Source: DASRIA01 sp035650255
GTDB lineage: Bacteria; Actinomycetota; Thermoleophilia; Solirubrobacterales; JBBDJG01
Direction: 5' to 3'
Assembly: GCA_035650255.1 (NCBI GenBank)
Contig: DASRIA010000102.1
Location: forward strand, 1-48,224
Length of the DNA stretch: 48,224 nt
Position 1 is the first letter of the stretch, and the number at the start of each line of letters is the position of its first letter. The notes below the pieces were generated by a model. The model was not told the origin of the DNA, made no database searches, and saw only the letters and a program-made list of their open reading frames with translations. Below are positions 22,563 through 33,706 of this stretch, in pieces. A program made the position numbers and the translations under genes.

Positions 22563-24115
22563 GGCACGAACAGGCCCTGTACGGCGAACAGGGTGTTGGG
22601 CGTGGTCGCGGCGAGCCCGTCCGCGCCGCCGTCGTTGACCCGCACCCGGTCGAGCTCCCAGACCGAGCGCTTGCCCTCCCGGATCGTGCCCGGCACCACG
22701 GCATCGAGTGTGGTCGTGGTGGCGCAGGTAGCTCCCACCGACCCGGTACCGCCGGTCGCCGCGCAGGGCACGGTCAGCGAAAACTCGACGTCCGTGACCG
22801 TGGACGCCTCGTTCGCCGGTCCACCCAACCTGTCCGTGACACGGATGACGGTCCTTGCCTGGAGCTCGCCGGTGTAGTCGGAAAGGGTGCCCTGGTGGCG
22901 TACGTCGGTGAGCTGGAATCCGAAACCGACGTCGGAGTCGTCGACCCCGCCGGGCACCCCCACGTTCGCACTGAACCGCGCGAAGCCGCTGGAGTTGGCC
23001 GGTTGGCCGTTCGCGTCGGGCGAGCCCACCGTGAGCTGACTCGACTCGAGCACGGGCGGATTGCAGGAGCCGAATGCGAGCGGCGGGCCGTGAGTGCGGT
23101 TGGGCGTCGTGCACTGCCTGAAGGCCGGCACGAGCGATACGCGCAGCGGCGTCGCGCCCTTCGGGCGTGGGTAGCCACCCGGTACCGCGATCGGTTGCCA
23201 GCTCGGGTCGAACTGGTCCGTCGGGACAGTGGTGTTGAGCCTGGTGACTCCCGTGCCGTCAGGATTCATCACGAAGATGTCGTAACCGTTCGGCGCGGTG
23301 AAGGCGTTCGAGTCGAAGACGATCTTCGTCCCGTCGGGCGACCACGACGGCAGCGTGCCCGCCTCGCCGGCGCCGCCCGTGAGAGCGATCTGACCGCTGC
23401 CGTTCGCGTTCATCGACCAGATCTGGCCTCCCCGCTCGTAGACGACCTTCGAACCGTCGGGCGACCAGTCGGGGCTCCGCTCCGCGGGGGCGTTGACCGC
23501 GAGCGGCGTCAACCCGCTGCCGTCGGTGTTCATTGCGTAGATGTTCAGGTCACGGACAAAGACGATCTTCGTCCCGTCCGGCGACCACACCGGCCAGAAG
23601 TCGGCCGCCGGCCCCGTTGTCAGCTGCACCTTTCCCGCCCCCGAAGCTGCATCCATGGTGAAGAGGTTGCCGCTGTCGCTGTAGACGATTCTGGTGCCGC
23701 TCGGCGACCAGTTCGGGTCGACCCCCGTCTCGCCGTTTCCGCTGGCCGCGCCGGGCGTGAGCTCGACCCGCCCGCTGCCGTCGGCGTTCATGACGTACAC
23801 ATTCAGGTGACCCTGGTTTGCGCGTGAGAACGCGATTTTCGTTCCGTCCGGCGACCACACCGGATCGCGGTCGTTGACCGTGTCGGGGAATCCTGGATCG
23901 TTCGTGAGGTTCACCTGCCCGCTACCGTCGGCGTTCATCACGAAGATCTCAGGCTCGATGCCGTTGTCCTCTTCGTAAACGATCTTGCCGTTCGCGCCCG
24001 CGTAGGCGGCAAATGCAGAGCCCGCATGGACCAGGCCGGCGAAGAGAAAGGCCGCCGCCAGGGCGACCACTGTGGAGGATCTGCGATGCATGAGTGTGGT
24101 CATGCCTGGCTTCAT
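22559..24115 (-). CDS. Secreted TolB-like beta-propeller (WD40-like PD40 repeats)
   Basis: A 518-residue exported protein. A signal peptide spans about residues 9-37 (HRRSSTVVALAAAFLFAGL...). Residues ~45-330 carry six PD40 repeats, each with WSPDGTKI or WSPSGTRI and MNADGSGQ or MNTDGSGL, as in the TolB propeller. The C-terminal ~190 residues are a different, Thr/Val-rich beta region (VGFGFQLTDVRHQG, RVTDRLGGPANEASTVTDVEFSLTV). Start choice among ATGs at 24115, 24103 and 24091 is uncertain; the first overlaps the previous stop (ATGA). Probably extracellular and ligand- or protein-binding; the exact role is unknown. Confidence 0.85.
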   Translation of the reverse strand: MKPGMTTLMHRRSSTVVALAAAFLFAGLVHAGSAFAAYAGANGKIVYEEDNGIEPEIFVMNADGSGQVNLTNDPGFPDTVNDRDPVWSPDGTKIAFSRANQGHLNVYVMNADGSGRVELTPGAASGNGETGVDPNWSPSGTRIVYSDSGNLFTMDAASGAGKVQLTTGPAADFWPVWSPDGTKIVFVRDLNIYAMNTDGSGLTPLAVNAPAERSPDWSPDGSKVVYERGGQIWSMNANGSGQIALTGGAGEAGTLPSWSPDGTKIVFDSNAFTAPNGYDIFVMNPDGTGVTRLNTTVPTDQFDPSWQPIAVPGGYPRPKGATPLRVSLVPAFRQCTTPNRTHGPPLAFGSCNPPVLESSQLTVGSPDANGQPANSSGFARFSANVGVPGGVDDSDVGFGFQLTDVRHQGTLSDYTGELQARTVIRVTDRLGGPANEASTVTDVEFSLTVPCAATGGTGSVGATCATTTTLDAVVPGTIREGKRSVWELDRVRVNDGGADGLAATTPNTLFAVQGLFVP

Positions 24116-24405
24116 TGCGAGCTCCGTCCTCTGTCGGGAATGGCGAAGTCACTCGCCGCCACCTCGGTCACCGCGGCGTGCTCGTGCGTCACGCCGTACA
24201 ACTCGCTGGCGACGAAGCGGTCGAAGTCCGGCCTCGACGCGAAGAGGTAGAAGATGCCGTGCCGGCCGCTGGCCGTATTTTCCAGCTGCATCCGCGAGAC
24301 CAGGCCCGGGACGGCAGCCAGCGCCGGCGCCAGCTGGTCGGCGAGCTCGGCGTGTGCGGCGGTGCCGATGCCGCGGAGCCCGTAGAGGACGACGAGAGCG
24401 TGCAT
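24112..24405 (-). CDS. Small dimeric alpha/beta-barrel (YdhR/ABM-like) protein
   Basis: A 97-residue protein with the pattern of ferredoxin-fold dimeric alpha/beta barrels: first strand MHALVVLYGLRG, helix ELADQLAPALAAVPGLVSRMQLE, strands GRHGIFYLFASRPDFDRFVASELYG, and EHAAVTEVAASDF. Such proteins include putative monooxygenases and stress proteins. It overlaps the beta-propeller gene by ATGA (24112-24115). A gap of 78 bp separates it from a divergent gene for a similar small-fold protein at 24484, so the two may be functionally related. Confidence 0.55.
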   Translation of the reverse strand: MHALVVLYGLRGIGTAAHAELADQLAPALAAVPGLVSRMQLENTASGRHGIFYLFASRPDFDRFVASELYGVTHEHAAVTEVAASDFAIPDRGRSSQ

Positions 24406-24483
24406 GGCTCCACGCTAGGGCCGTGATGTGCGCCTTTCATCACGGAAACCATGTATCTCGCGGCGTTGGGAACATGTAGCCGC

Positions 24484-24777
24484 ATGGAGGTGCAGATGCG
24501 GATCTACCAGGCGAAGGCCGGCGAATTCGAGCGTTTCGTCTCGGAGTGGCAGGCCACCGTACGACCGCTGCGTGAGCGCTTCGGGTTCCAGGTGCTCGGT
24601 GCGTGGGCGAGCAACGAGGGGCGACGGTTCGTCTGGATTCTTGGTTACGAGGGACCCGATGGCTTCGCGTCTGCCGACGCCCGCTATTACGCCTCGCCGG
24701 AGCGAGCGGCACTCGAACCTGACCCTGCGCGGCTGCTGGAGAGCGCGGAGGAGTTCTCGGCTCGTCCCGTGGACTAG
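24484..24777 (+). CDS. NIPSNAP-like small alpha/beta-barrel protein
   Basis: A 97-residue protein from ATG 24484 (MEVQMRIYQAKAGEFERFVSEW); ATG 24496 is an alternative. The start QMRIYQAKAGEFERFVSEWQATVRPLRERFGFQVLGAWASNEGRRFVWILGYEGPDGF matches the NIPSNAP/dimeric alpha-beta barrel pattern of strand, helix, strand with a Trp-Ile-Leu strand. Function is not known. It overlaps the LuxR regulator gene convergently at CTAG (24774-24777). Confidence 0.6.
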   Translation: MEVQMRIYQAKAGEFERFVSEWQATVRPLRERFGFQVLGAWASNEGRRFVWILGYEGPDGFASADARYYASPERAALEPDPARLLESAEEFSARPVD

Positions 24778-27659
24778 AGACCGGCGCGGAGCGCGTACCT
24801 CGTCGCCTCCGCGCGGTTGCGGACGGCGATCTTTCGGTAGATGTTGGCGAGATGCCGCTCCACCGTGTGGACGCTCACGACGAGCTCTGTCGCGATCTCT
24901 TGGTTCTTCCTGCCCGCGGCCACGAGTCGAAGAATCTCGATCTCGCGCGCGGTGAGGCCGTCGGGCAAGCCGCTCAGCCGGTCGAGCGAGTCGGTGAGCG
25001 CGGAGGCTCGCGCAGCCCAATCGGTCATGCCCAGCTCGTCGAATCGATCCCGAGCGGATGTGAGGAGCTGCTCGGCAGCTCGCCCCTTCCCCCTGCGCGC
25101 GTGCGCACGCGCCTCGTCGTAGTCGGCGAACGCGCGGAGCGGCCGCCGGTCACTCTCCTCGAGTTGCGTGCGGGCGCGGGTGAAATAGTGCGACGCCCCC
25201 TCGTCGTCCCCGCAGAGGCTGGCCATCCGCGCGACGGTCAGCTCGGTCGAGCACGTCGGGTAGTCGCCGACGCCTCCGTCCAGGAGCGCGAGCGCCAAGC
25301 GACGCACCCGGACTGCCGCCTCCGCGTCCTCGAGCTCCCAGCAGGTTCCGCCGGCGAACGAGACGACGCCGTTCTGATTCAGCGTCCTCGCTCCGAGCCG
25401 CTCGGAGAGGCCGACGACGGGATCGAGCAAGCGAGCGGCGCCGTCGGAGTCACCCGCCAAGGCCCGCAGATAGGCGGCCAGCGACAAGTGAATGAGTGCC
25501 ATCCAGCCCGGCACGCGCGCGGTCTCGGCCGTCCGCAGGAGGCTGCGCGCATGGACGGCGCAGCGCTCGCCCCCGATGCACTGGGCAAACAGCGCCTCGA
25601 CGAAGCGTGCGCTGAACCGCAGACGGTGAACCGGGCCGAGGCGGTCGACGACAGCGAGACCGCGCTCGAGGGTCTCGCCGGCGGTCGCGAAATCGCCTCG
25701 AACGAGCGGTTCGTGGACGAGCAGGTACGCCTCGGCGTACGCGCGCCCGGTAAGCGAACCCGCCGCCTCGCTGACGGCAAGGAGCTCACGGGCAGTCTCC
25801 GTCGCGGAGGTCAGAAGACCGTGCTGGAGGAGCAGAATGCGCGCGAGCACGCCCAAGCCGTGGATCTGCGCCCACGGCTCGCTCCAGCCCCGCACGCGTT
25901 CCACAAGCGCTGGGATGTTCTCCCGCGGGGTCCACTCCATGACCTCGAGCGTCCTCGCGTAGTCGAACTCGGTTCCCGTCTCGCGCGCCAGCCGGACGGC
26001 CTCGGGCGGGTATCCACACCACCGGCCAACTGGGACGGGGTCGCGGGCGATGACCTCCACCGGATATTCGCTCAGCTCGAGCCGTGCCCAGACGAGGTCC
26101 TGCCGCCCGCCGGCGAGGTCGCGTCCGGTTTGCACGAGAGGGGCCAGGATGTCCTGCGGGCTGCCGGCGTCCTTGAGCCGCCAGACGAGCTCGGCGACGA
26201 ACTCGGCCTTGCGATCCCGGTCGCCCTCTCCGAGCTCGAGTTCTTCCCGGGCTGTGCCGGCGGCATCGTCGACAAAGAGGGCCTCAGCCTCGGCGAGCGC
26301 GAGCCGTCTGAGGATCTCGGATAGCAGCGCACGGTCGCCGTCGACGGCGAGGTCGCGTGCCATTCGCAGGAACTCGACGCGCTGGCCGGAGCCGTACGCG
26401 CCCCCGGCTTGCTCGGCCGCGGCGAGCGCGTGTGGGATCCCGTGGCCGGCACCGGGTATGAAGCGGGAGAGGTAATACTGGGTCGCGAGCTCGGGCGCGT
26501 ACTCGCCCCGCTCGCGATTCGCCGACTCCAGTGCAACGGCGATGCGTCGGTGAAGCCGCGCGCGGCGGCTGGGGCTGAGCTCCCAATAGAGGGCATCGCG
26601 CACCAGCGCATGCGCGAAGAAGTAGCGGCCCCCTTCCGCCTCGCGGAGGAACCGAGCCGTGAGCGCCTCGTCGAGGCGCGCGAGAAGTCGCTCCTCGGAC
26701 AGGCCCGTGAGCTCGCCCAGAACTGAGAAATCGAAGGGCCGAGAGAACGCGCAGACAACCCCGAGCATGCGCGCCGTATCGGTGTCGAGGCGCCCCAGCC
26801 GTTGACCGACCGCTTGACGCACGCTCTCGGGAACCCCAGGCGTCTCCAGCTCCTGGTCGCCGAGCGAGTATCCCTCCTCCAGCAGGTCGAGGACCACCTC
26901 GCCGAGGAAGAACGGGTTCCCGCCGGTTCTTGCCAGGATGGCATCGAGCAGCTCTGGCGGCGCCGGAGTCCCGGCAATGCGTTCGATCAGCATGGCTGAC
27001 TCGTCGCGCTCGAGCTCCTTTAGCCGCAGTCGGACGCACACCCCCTGACGGTCGAGCTCGGCGAGGGCTTGGCTCAGAGGATGTTCGAGCCCCACCTCAG
27101 CTTCGCGGTAAGTCCCGATGACGAGCATCTGGCTCTCCGCGAGCGCGCGCCCCAGGTAGCTCAGGAAATCGAGGGACGCCGCATCCGCCCACTGGAGGTC
27201 GTCGAGCAGGACCACGAGTGTCAGTTCAGAGACGCGGCCCAGAAAGCCGGCCAGCGCCTCGTGTGCGCGAAACCGGGCCTCGTCCGGGGGCAGCGCCGGG
27301 GGTGGCGGATGGTCGCGAAGCGCCGGCTGCAGCTCAGGAAGGAGCGCCGTTAAGACGGACGCGTCGCTGCCGGCCTGCTCGCGCAGCGCCTCCCGAGAGG
27401 CGCTGCGGATGTGGCGTGACAGCGTTTCGGCGAACACGCCGTAGGGAGGAGACCAGCCCTCGTAGCAGCTGCCGTCGAGGACGCGCGCGCCCTGCCCCTC
27501 CGCCCATCGGGAGAACTCGCGCACGGTTCGGGTCTTGCCGACTCCCGTTTCGCCGGCCAATACGGCGGCGGTACCCCGCCCCGCTTCCGCCTCCGCCAGC
27601 GCACGCCCGAGCAGCGCCAGCTCTCGTTCCCGGCCGACAAACGGGGTCCCGCCTATCAG
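24774..27659 (-). CDS. Large AAA-ATPase LuxR-family transcriptional regulator (LAL type)
   Basis: About 961 residues. N-terminus: FVGRERELALLGRAL, Walker A GETGVGKT (36-43), Walker B VVLLDDLQWAD. A long helical, TPR-like middle is followed by a C-terminal LuxR helix-turn-helix: GLPDGLTAREIEILRLVAAGRKNQEIATELVVSVHTVERHLANIYRKIAVRNRAEATRYALRAGL in pieces. LAL regulators sense a ligand or protein and activate transcription with ATP. In the frame there is no ATG, GTG or TTG close to the domain start; a CTG at 27659-27657 overlaps the prfB stop as CTGA, so I place the start there. The earlier ATG at 27962 would need 101 residues that are an out-of-frame copy of prfB. Targets are unknown. Confidence 0.8.
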   Translation of the reverse strand: MIGGTPFVGRERELALLGRALAEAEAGRGTAAVLAGETGVGKTRTVREFSRWAEGQGARVLDGSCYEGWSPPYGVFAETLSRHIRSASREALREQAGSDASVLTALLPELQPALRDHPPPPALPPDEARFRAHEALAGFLGRVSELTLVVLLDDLQWADAASLDFLSYLGRALAESQMLVIGTYREAEVGLEHPLSQALAELDRQGVCVRLRLKELERDESAMLIERIAGTPAPPELLDAILARTGGNPFFLGEVVLDLLEEGYSLGDQELETPGVPESVRQAVGQRLGRLDTDTARMLGVVCAFSRPFDFSVLGELTGLSEERLLARLDEALTARFLREAEGGRYFFAHALVRDALYWELSPSRRARLHRRIAVALESANRERGEYAPELATQYYLSRFIPGAGHGIPHALAAAEQAGGAYGSGQRVEFLRMARDLAVDGDRALLSEILRRLALAEAEALFVDDAAGTAREELELGEGDRDRKAEFVAELVWRLKDAGSPQDILAPLVQTGRDLAGGRQDLVWARLELSEYPVEVIARDPVPVGRWCGYPPEAVRLARETGTEFDYARTLEVMEWTPRENIPALVERVRGWSEPWAQIHGLGVLARILLLQHGLLTSATETARELLAVSEAAGSLTGRAYAEAYLLVHEPLVRGDFATAGETLERGLAVVDRLGPVHRLRFSARFVEALFAQCIGGERCAVHARSLLRTAETARVPGWMALIHLSLAAYLRALAGDSDGAARLLDPVVGLSERLGARTLNQNGVVSFAGGTCWELEDAEAAVRVRRLALALLDGGVGDYPTCSTELTVARMASLCGDDEGASHYFTRARTQLEESDRRPLRAFADYDEARAHARRGKGRAAEQLLTSARDRFDELGMTDWAARASALTDSLDRLSGLPDGLTAREIEILRLVAAGRKNQEIATELVVSVHTVERHLANIYRKIAVRNRAEATRYALRAGL

Positions 27660-28780
27660 CGCGCTTCCGAACGGCCGTCGCCCGCGCTCTGCACCAGGTA
27701 TGCGTGCACGAAGCCGTCGAGGTCGCCGTCCAGCACGCGCTGCGCGTCGCCCATCTCGAAGCCGGAGCGGTGGTCCTTGACCATCGTGTACGGGTGCAGC
27801 ACGTAAGAGCGGATCTGCGAGCCCCACGCGACGTCCTGCGCCTCGCCCTTCTCGCGCGCCATCTCCTCGCGGCGCTTGCGCTCCTCCAATTCCACCAACT
27901 TTGATTTGAGCAGCTTCATCGCGGTCTGCTTGTTGGACGACTGCGAGCGCTCGTTCTGGCACTGCACGACCGTCTTCGTTGGGATGTGCGTGATGCGCAC
28001 GGCGGAGTCGGTCTTGTTGACGTGCTGCCCTCCCGCGCCCGATGCGCGGTAGGTCTCGATGCGCAGGTCACCGTCGTCGATCTCGACCTCGACGTCGTCC
28101 TCGACCAGCGGGCTGACCTCCACCAGCGCGAAGCTCGTGTGCCGGCGGTGGGCCGCGTCGAACGGTGACAGCCGCACCAGGCGGTGGACGCCCTTCTCGG
28201 CCGAGAAGAGGCCGTATGCGTTCTCGCCGCGCGCGAGGAAGGTCGCCGACTTGAGGCCGGCCTCCTCTCCGGCCGACGCCTCCGCCATCTCGACCTCGAA
28301 GCCGCGCTTCTGCGCCCAGCGCAGGTACATGCGCAGGAGCATCTCGGCCCAGTCCTGGGAGTCGGTGCCGCCGGCGCCGCTGTGCACGGTGACCGCCGCG
28401 TCGCCCGAGTCGTAGCGGCCGCGGAACAGCCGCTGTTCCTCGAGCTCTTCCATGCGGCGCTCCACGTCGCTCAACTGCTCCTCGAGCTCGGCGTTCATGG
28501 ACTCGTCCTCGGTCGCCAGCTCGGCCAGCCCGGCGAGGTCCTCGACCTCGGACTCGAGCGCGTGGAACGACTCCAGGCGGCGGGTCGCACGCCGGTGCTC
28601 GGACGAGACGGAGGCCGCCTTCTGCTGGTCGTCCCAGAAGCCCGGCTGCTGCATGTCGGCCTCGAGCTGCGAGGCCCGGCGCTTCAGCTCAGCCGGGTCA
28701 AAGGTAGTCCGCGAGCAGCTTCAGCTGGTCGCGGAGCTTGGCCACGCGGGGCTGGACTTCCAGCTGTGGGGTCTCAGCCA

Positions 28781-28781
<1 letters not shown>
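27656..28781 (-). CDS. prfB: Peptide chain release factor 2 with +1 programmed frameshift
   Basis: Release factor RF2, 374 residues after frameshifting (usual ~365). Zero frame: GTG 28781 (MAETPQLEVQPRVAKLRDQL...) reads 27 codons to CTT and an in-frame TGA at 28700-28698; after a +1 shift translation continues as DPAELKRRASQLEADMQQPGFWDDQ to TAG-free stop TGA at 27656. Functional motifs: SPF recognition tripeptide (RLSPFDAAHRR) and GGQ (SGAGGQHVNKTDSAVRI). RF2 ends translation at UGA and UAA. The frameshift lets RF2 levels control its own synthesis. GTG overlaps the secA stop by one base (TAGTG). A start at ATG 28654 would lose the first 43 residues. Confidence 0.93.
28697..28703 (-). promoter_or_regulatory. 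prfB: RF2 programmed frameshift site (CTT TGA C)
   Basis: On the minus strand the sequence CTTTGAC lies at codons 27-28, the classical RF2 +1 site. The Shine-Dalgarno-like AGGGGG that precedes it in E. coli is absent here; only GCGGAC lies upstream. Both frames are open as required. Confidence 0.93.
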
Positions 28782-31591
<2,810 letters not shown>

Positions 31592-31621
31592 GAGGATTGA
31601 TGCTAGCAGCGGGTCATGCGG

Positions 31622-31642
31622 CCGCCGCCCGGCACGCGGCGG
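31622..31642. terminator. Stem-loop between hpf and secA
   Basis: Inverted repeat CCGCCGC/GCGGCGG (31622-31628 and 31636-31642) with a 7-nt loop, located between the hpf stop and the secA start. Three T residues follow on the plus strand, where no gene runs in; it might act as a terminator or attenuator between hpf and secA. Confidence 0.35.
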
Positions 31643-31666
31643 TTTCCGAGGCCCGGTTTTGGCTCC

Positions 31667-32014
31667 TCAGGCGGGCTCGGGACCCGGCTCCTGAGGCGCC
31701 GCTCCCCTGATGCTCGACCCGTCGCGGCGGCCGCGGCGCTTCTCGCGATGGCGCTTCACCTGGCGCGCCAGCTTGTCGGCCACGAGGTCGATCGAGTGCA
31801 TCAGGTCGCCGGACCCTTCGCGCGCCCGCAGCGTGGTGCCCTTGAGCTGGAGCGTCGCCTCTGCGATCTGCTCGCGGTGCTCCTCCATCAGGTCGACGTG
31901 GAGCTGCGCGAGATCCGAGACCTGCTTGCCGAGCCGCGCCGTGAAGCGCTCCTCAACGTGCTGCCGGATCGCGTCCGTCACCGCGGTGTTGTGACCCCTG
32001 ACCTGGATTCTCAC
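31667..32014 (-). CDS. hpf: Ribosome hibernation promoting factor (short HPF/RaiA type)
   Basis: A 115-residue protein from GTG 32014 (MRIQVRGHNTAVTDAIRQHVEERF), with pattern ARLGKQVSDLAQLHVDLMEEHREQIAEATLQLKGTTLRAREGSGDLMHSIDLVADKLARQVKRHREKRR typical of HPF (given in two pieces: strand region and SIDLVADKL motif). HPF inactivates 70S ribosomes in stationary phase, in the short form without the C-terminal dimerisation domain. The start has a perfect Shine-Dalgarno sequence (32021-32027). Order comF-hpf-secA-prfB is conserved in Gram-positive bacteria. Confidence 0.85.
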   Translation of the reverse strand: MRIQVRGHNTAVTDAIRQHVEERFTARLGKQVSDLAQLHVDLMEEHREQIAEATLQLKGTTLRAREGSGDLMHSIDLVADKLARQVKRHREKRRGRRDGSSIRGAAPQEPGPEPA

Positions 32015-32020
32015 GATCGA

Positions 32021-32027
32021 CCTCCTT
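32021..32027 (-). promoter_or_regulatory. hpf: Shine-Dalgarno of hpf (AAGGAGG)
   Basis: Perfect AAGGAGG six bases before GTG 32014. It settles the hpf start and is the strongest ribosome-binding site I noticed in the window. Confidence 0.7.
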
Positions 32028-32056
32028 CTGTCCGCCGCTGTGGCTGGCCCACCATG

Positions 32057-32722
32057 CTACGTGGCTACCGGCCGATCCGCCAACGTCCGGGCGAAACAAA
32101 CGGCCACCACCTCCCCCGCGCCCGCGCCGAGCAGCGCCAGCGCGCAGGCGTCGAGGGTCGCCCCGGTCGTGTACACGTCGTCGACGAGGATCGCCCGCCG
32201 GCCGCGCGGGATGCCGGGCCGCACGCTGATCGACCCTTGCGCGTTGCGGCGCCGCTCCGCCCGGACGAGCCCCACCTGCGGCCGCACCGGCGCCCGGCTG
32301 AGAGCGCCCACCACCTCCAGCTCCGTGAACCCGGCCAGCGCGCCTGCGATCTCCCTAGCGTGGTCGAAGCCGCGCCTGCGGTTGCCGGCGGGATTGCCCG
32401 GGACGGGCACCAACATCCCCGTGTCGAGGACACCCGGCGGGGCGCGCGAAGCGATCGCCGCGGCCATGAAGCGCGCGGCCTGCGTCGCGGACCGCGCCTT
32501 CAGGCCGATCACGACGCGCCGCGCAACCCCCTCGTATGCATATGGCGCCCATGCGCGCGCGAGCGCGGCCGAGCGGTGCCCCGCCTGGCCCGGGGCAAGC
32601 GGCACCAAGCGGTCGACGCACTCGCCGCACAGTGCGGCGCCGCCCAGCTCGGGTTCGCGGCAGGCGACGCACAGCGGCGGAACCACCAGCGACACGAGCC
32701 TGTCCAGCAGCGCAGATGACAT
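32057..32722 (-). CDS. comF: ComF family phosphoribosyltransferase-like protein
   Basis: A 221-residue protein from ATG 32722 (MSSALLDRLVSLVVPPLCVACREPELGGAALCGECVDRLVPL). An N-terminal four-cysteine zinc site (CVAC...CGEC) is followed by a phosphoribosyltransferase domain with the PRPP motif AILVDDVYTTGAT. ComFC proteins take part in DNA uptake and transformation, although in most genomes this is only presumed. GTGs 6 nt upstream are possible starts. It begins 60 bp from the divergent CtaG-type gene at 32783. Confidence 0.85.
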   Translation of the reverse strand: MSSALLDRLVSLVVPPLCVACREPELGGAALCGECVDRLVPLAPGQAGHRSAALARAWAPYAYEGVARRVVIGLKARSATQAARFMAAAIASRAPPGVLDTGMLVPVPGNPAGNRRRGFDHAREIAGALAGFTELEVVGALSRAPVRPQVGLVRAERRRNAQGSISVRPGIPRGRRAILVDDVYTTGATLDACALALLGAGAGEVVAVCFARTLADRPVAT

Positions 32723-32782
32723 GACCACACGATCCAGTCGCGGCGTGAACGGCTCAACACCCGGCTGGGACAATCCCGTCGC

Positions 32783-33625
32783 ATGTCCGTGCCGGAACTG
32801 CCGCTGGCCGTCGACTACACCTGGTCGCTGAACGTCCCCGCGCTCGTCGCGGTGGCACTCGCGGGCGGCGCCTACGCGTGGCGGCTGCGCGACCTGCGCC
32901 ACACGCCGGCGGCCCGCACCGGCGACTCCCCCACGCGCGACACGCTGCGCGCGCTCGCCTTCGCCGGCGGCCTGGTGATCGTGCTGCTGGCGCTGGTCTC
33001 CCCCATCGACCGGCTCGGCGAGGAGCGCCTGTTCACGATGCACATGGTCCAGCACCTGCTGCTGGCCGACCTCGCTCCGATCCTGCTGCTGTTCGGGCTC
33101 AGCCGCGCGTTCCTGCGGCCCGCGGTGCGGCGGCTGCGGCCGGTCGAGGAGCGCCTCGGCCCGCTTGCCCACCCGGCGGTGGCGCTGATGCTGTACGTCG
33201 GGCTGATGGGCCTGTGGCACGTGCCGGCGATGTACGAGCTGGCCCTCGACCACGCTTGGGCGCACGCGCTCGAGCACGCGTCCTTCTTCACCGCCGGCGT
33301 GGCGTTCTGGTGGTACCTGGTCGAGCCGGTCCCGCCCCGCCACCGCCTCACCGGACCGTGGGCGCTGGCCTACCTGGCGGGCGCCAAGCTCCTGATGGGG
33401 GTGCTCGGGTTGATCCTCGCCTTCTCGCCCGACGCGCTCTACTCGACCTACGAGGACGCGCCGCGCACGTGGGGCCTGACCGCCCTGGAAGACCAGAACA
33501 TCGGTGGCATCGTGATGATGGTCGAGCAGTCGCTGGTGCTCGTGATCGCCTTCGCCGTGTTCTTCACGCGAATGCTCGAGCGCTCGGAGGCCGAGCAGCG
33601 CCGCCGCGAGGCGACGGGGAGCTAG
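32783..33625 (+). CDS. Cytochrome c oxidase assembly factor CtaG-type (Caa3 family) membrane protein
   Basis: A 280-residue polytopic protein with about seven hydrophobic segments. The pattern HMVQHLLLADLAPILLLFG, LWHVPAMYELALDHAWAHALEHASFFTAGVAFWWYLVEP, YLAGAKLLMGVLGLILAFSPDALYSTYEDAPRTWGL and EDQNIGGIVMMVEQSLVLV (each known from the family, with conserved His, Glu and Gln) is typical of the CtaG_Caa3 family involved in copper-centre assembly of caa3 oxidase. Direct roles are known from Bacillus; here it is inferred. No oxidase subunits are in the window. A palindromic sequence follows its stop (33635-33657). Confidence 0.85.
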   Translation: MSVPELPLAVDYTWSLNVPALVAVALAGGAYAWRLRDLRHTPAARTGDSPTRDTLRALAFAGGLVIVLLALVSPIDRLGEERLFTMHMVQHLLLADLAPILLLFGLSRAFLRPAVRRLRPVEERLGPLAHPAVALMLYVGLMGLWHVPAMYELALDHAWAHALEHASFFTAGVAFWWYLVEPVPPRHRLTGPWALAYLAGAKLLMGVLGLILAFSPDALYSTYEDAPRTWGLTALEDQNIGGIVMMVEQSLVLVIAFAVFFTRMLERSEAEQRRREATGS

Positions 33626-33634
33626 CGAGCGGAC

Positions 33635-33657
33635 TTTTCCACCCTATGCGTGGAAAA
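33635..33657. repeat. Perfect 8-bp inverted repeat between convergent genes
   Basis: TTTTCCAC-CCTATGC-GTGGAAAA lies 10 bp after the CtaG-type gene and 50 bp before the sugar nucleotidyltransferase stop. The T-tract is on the 5' side of the stem on both strands, so it is not a standard intrinsic terminator. It could stop both transcripts or be a protein site. Confidence 0.6.
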
Positions 33658-33706
33658 CCCGGCGCGCTTGGAGGCGGTGCGTGGCGGCCGAGGTCTCGGT
33701 CGGGGG

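Noticed and set aside
24774..27962. ATG 27962 as start of the LuxR regulator
   Set aside because: It would add 101 residues that read prfB out of frame and show no domain.
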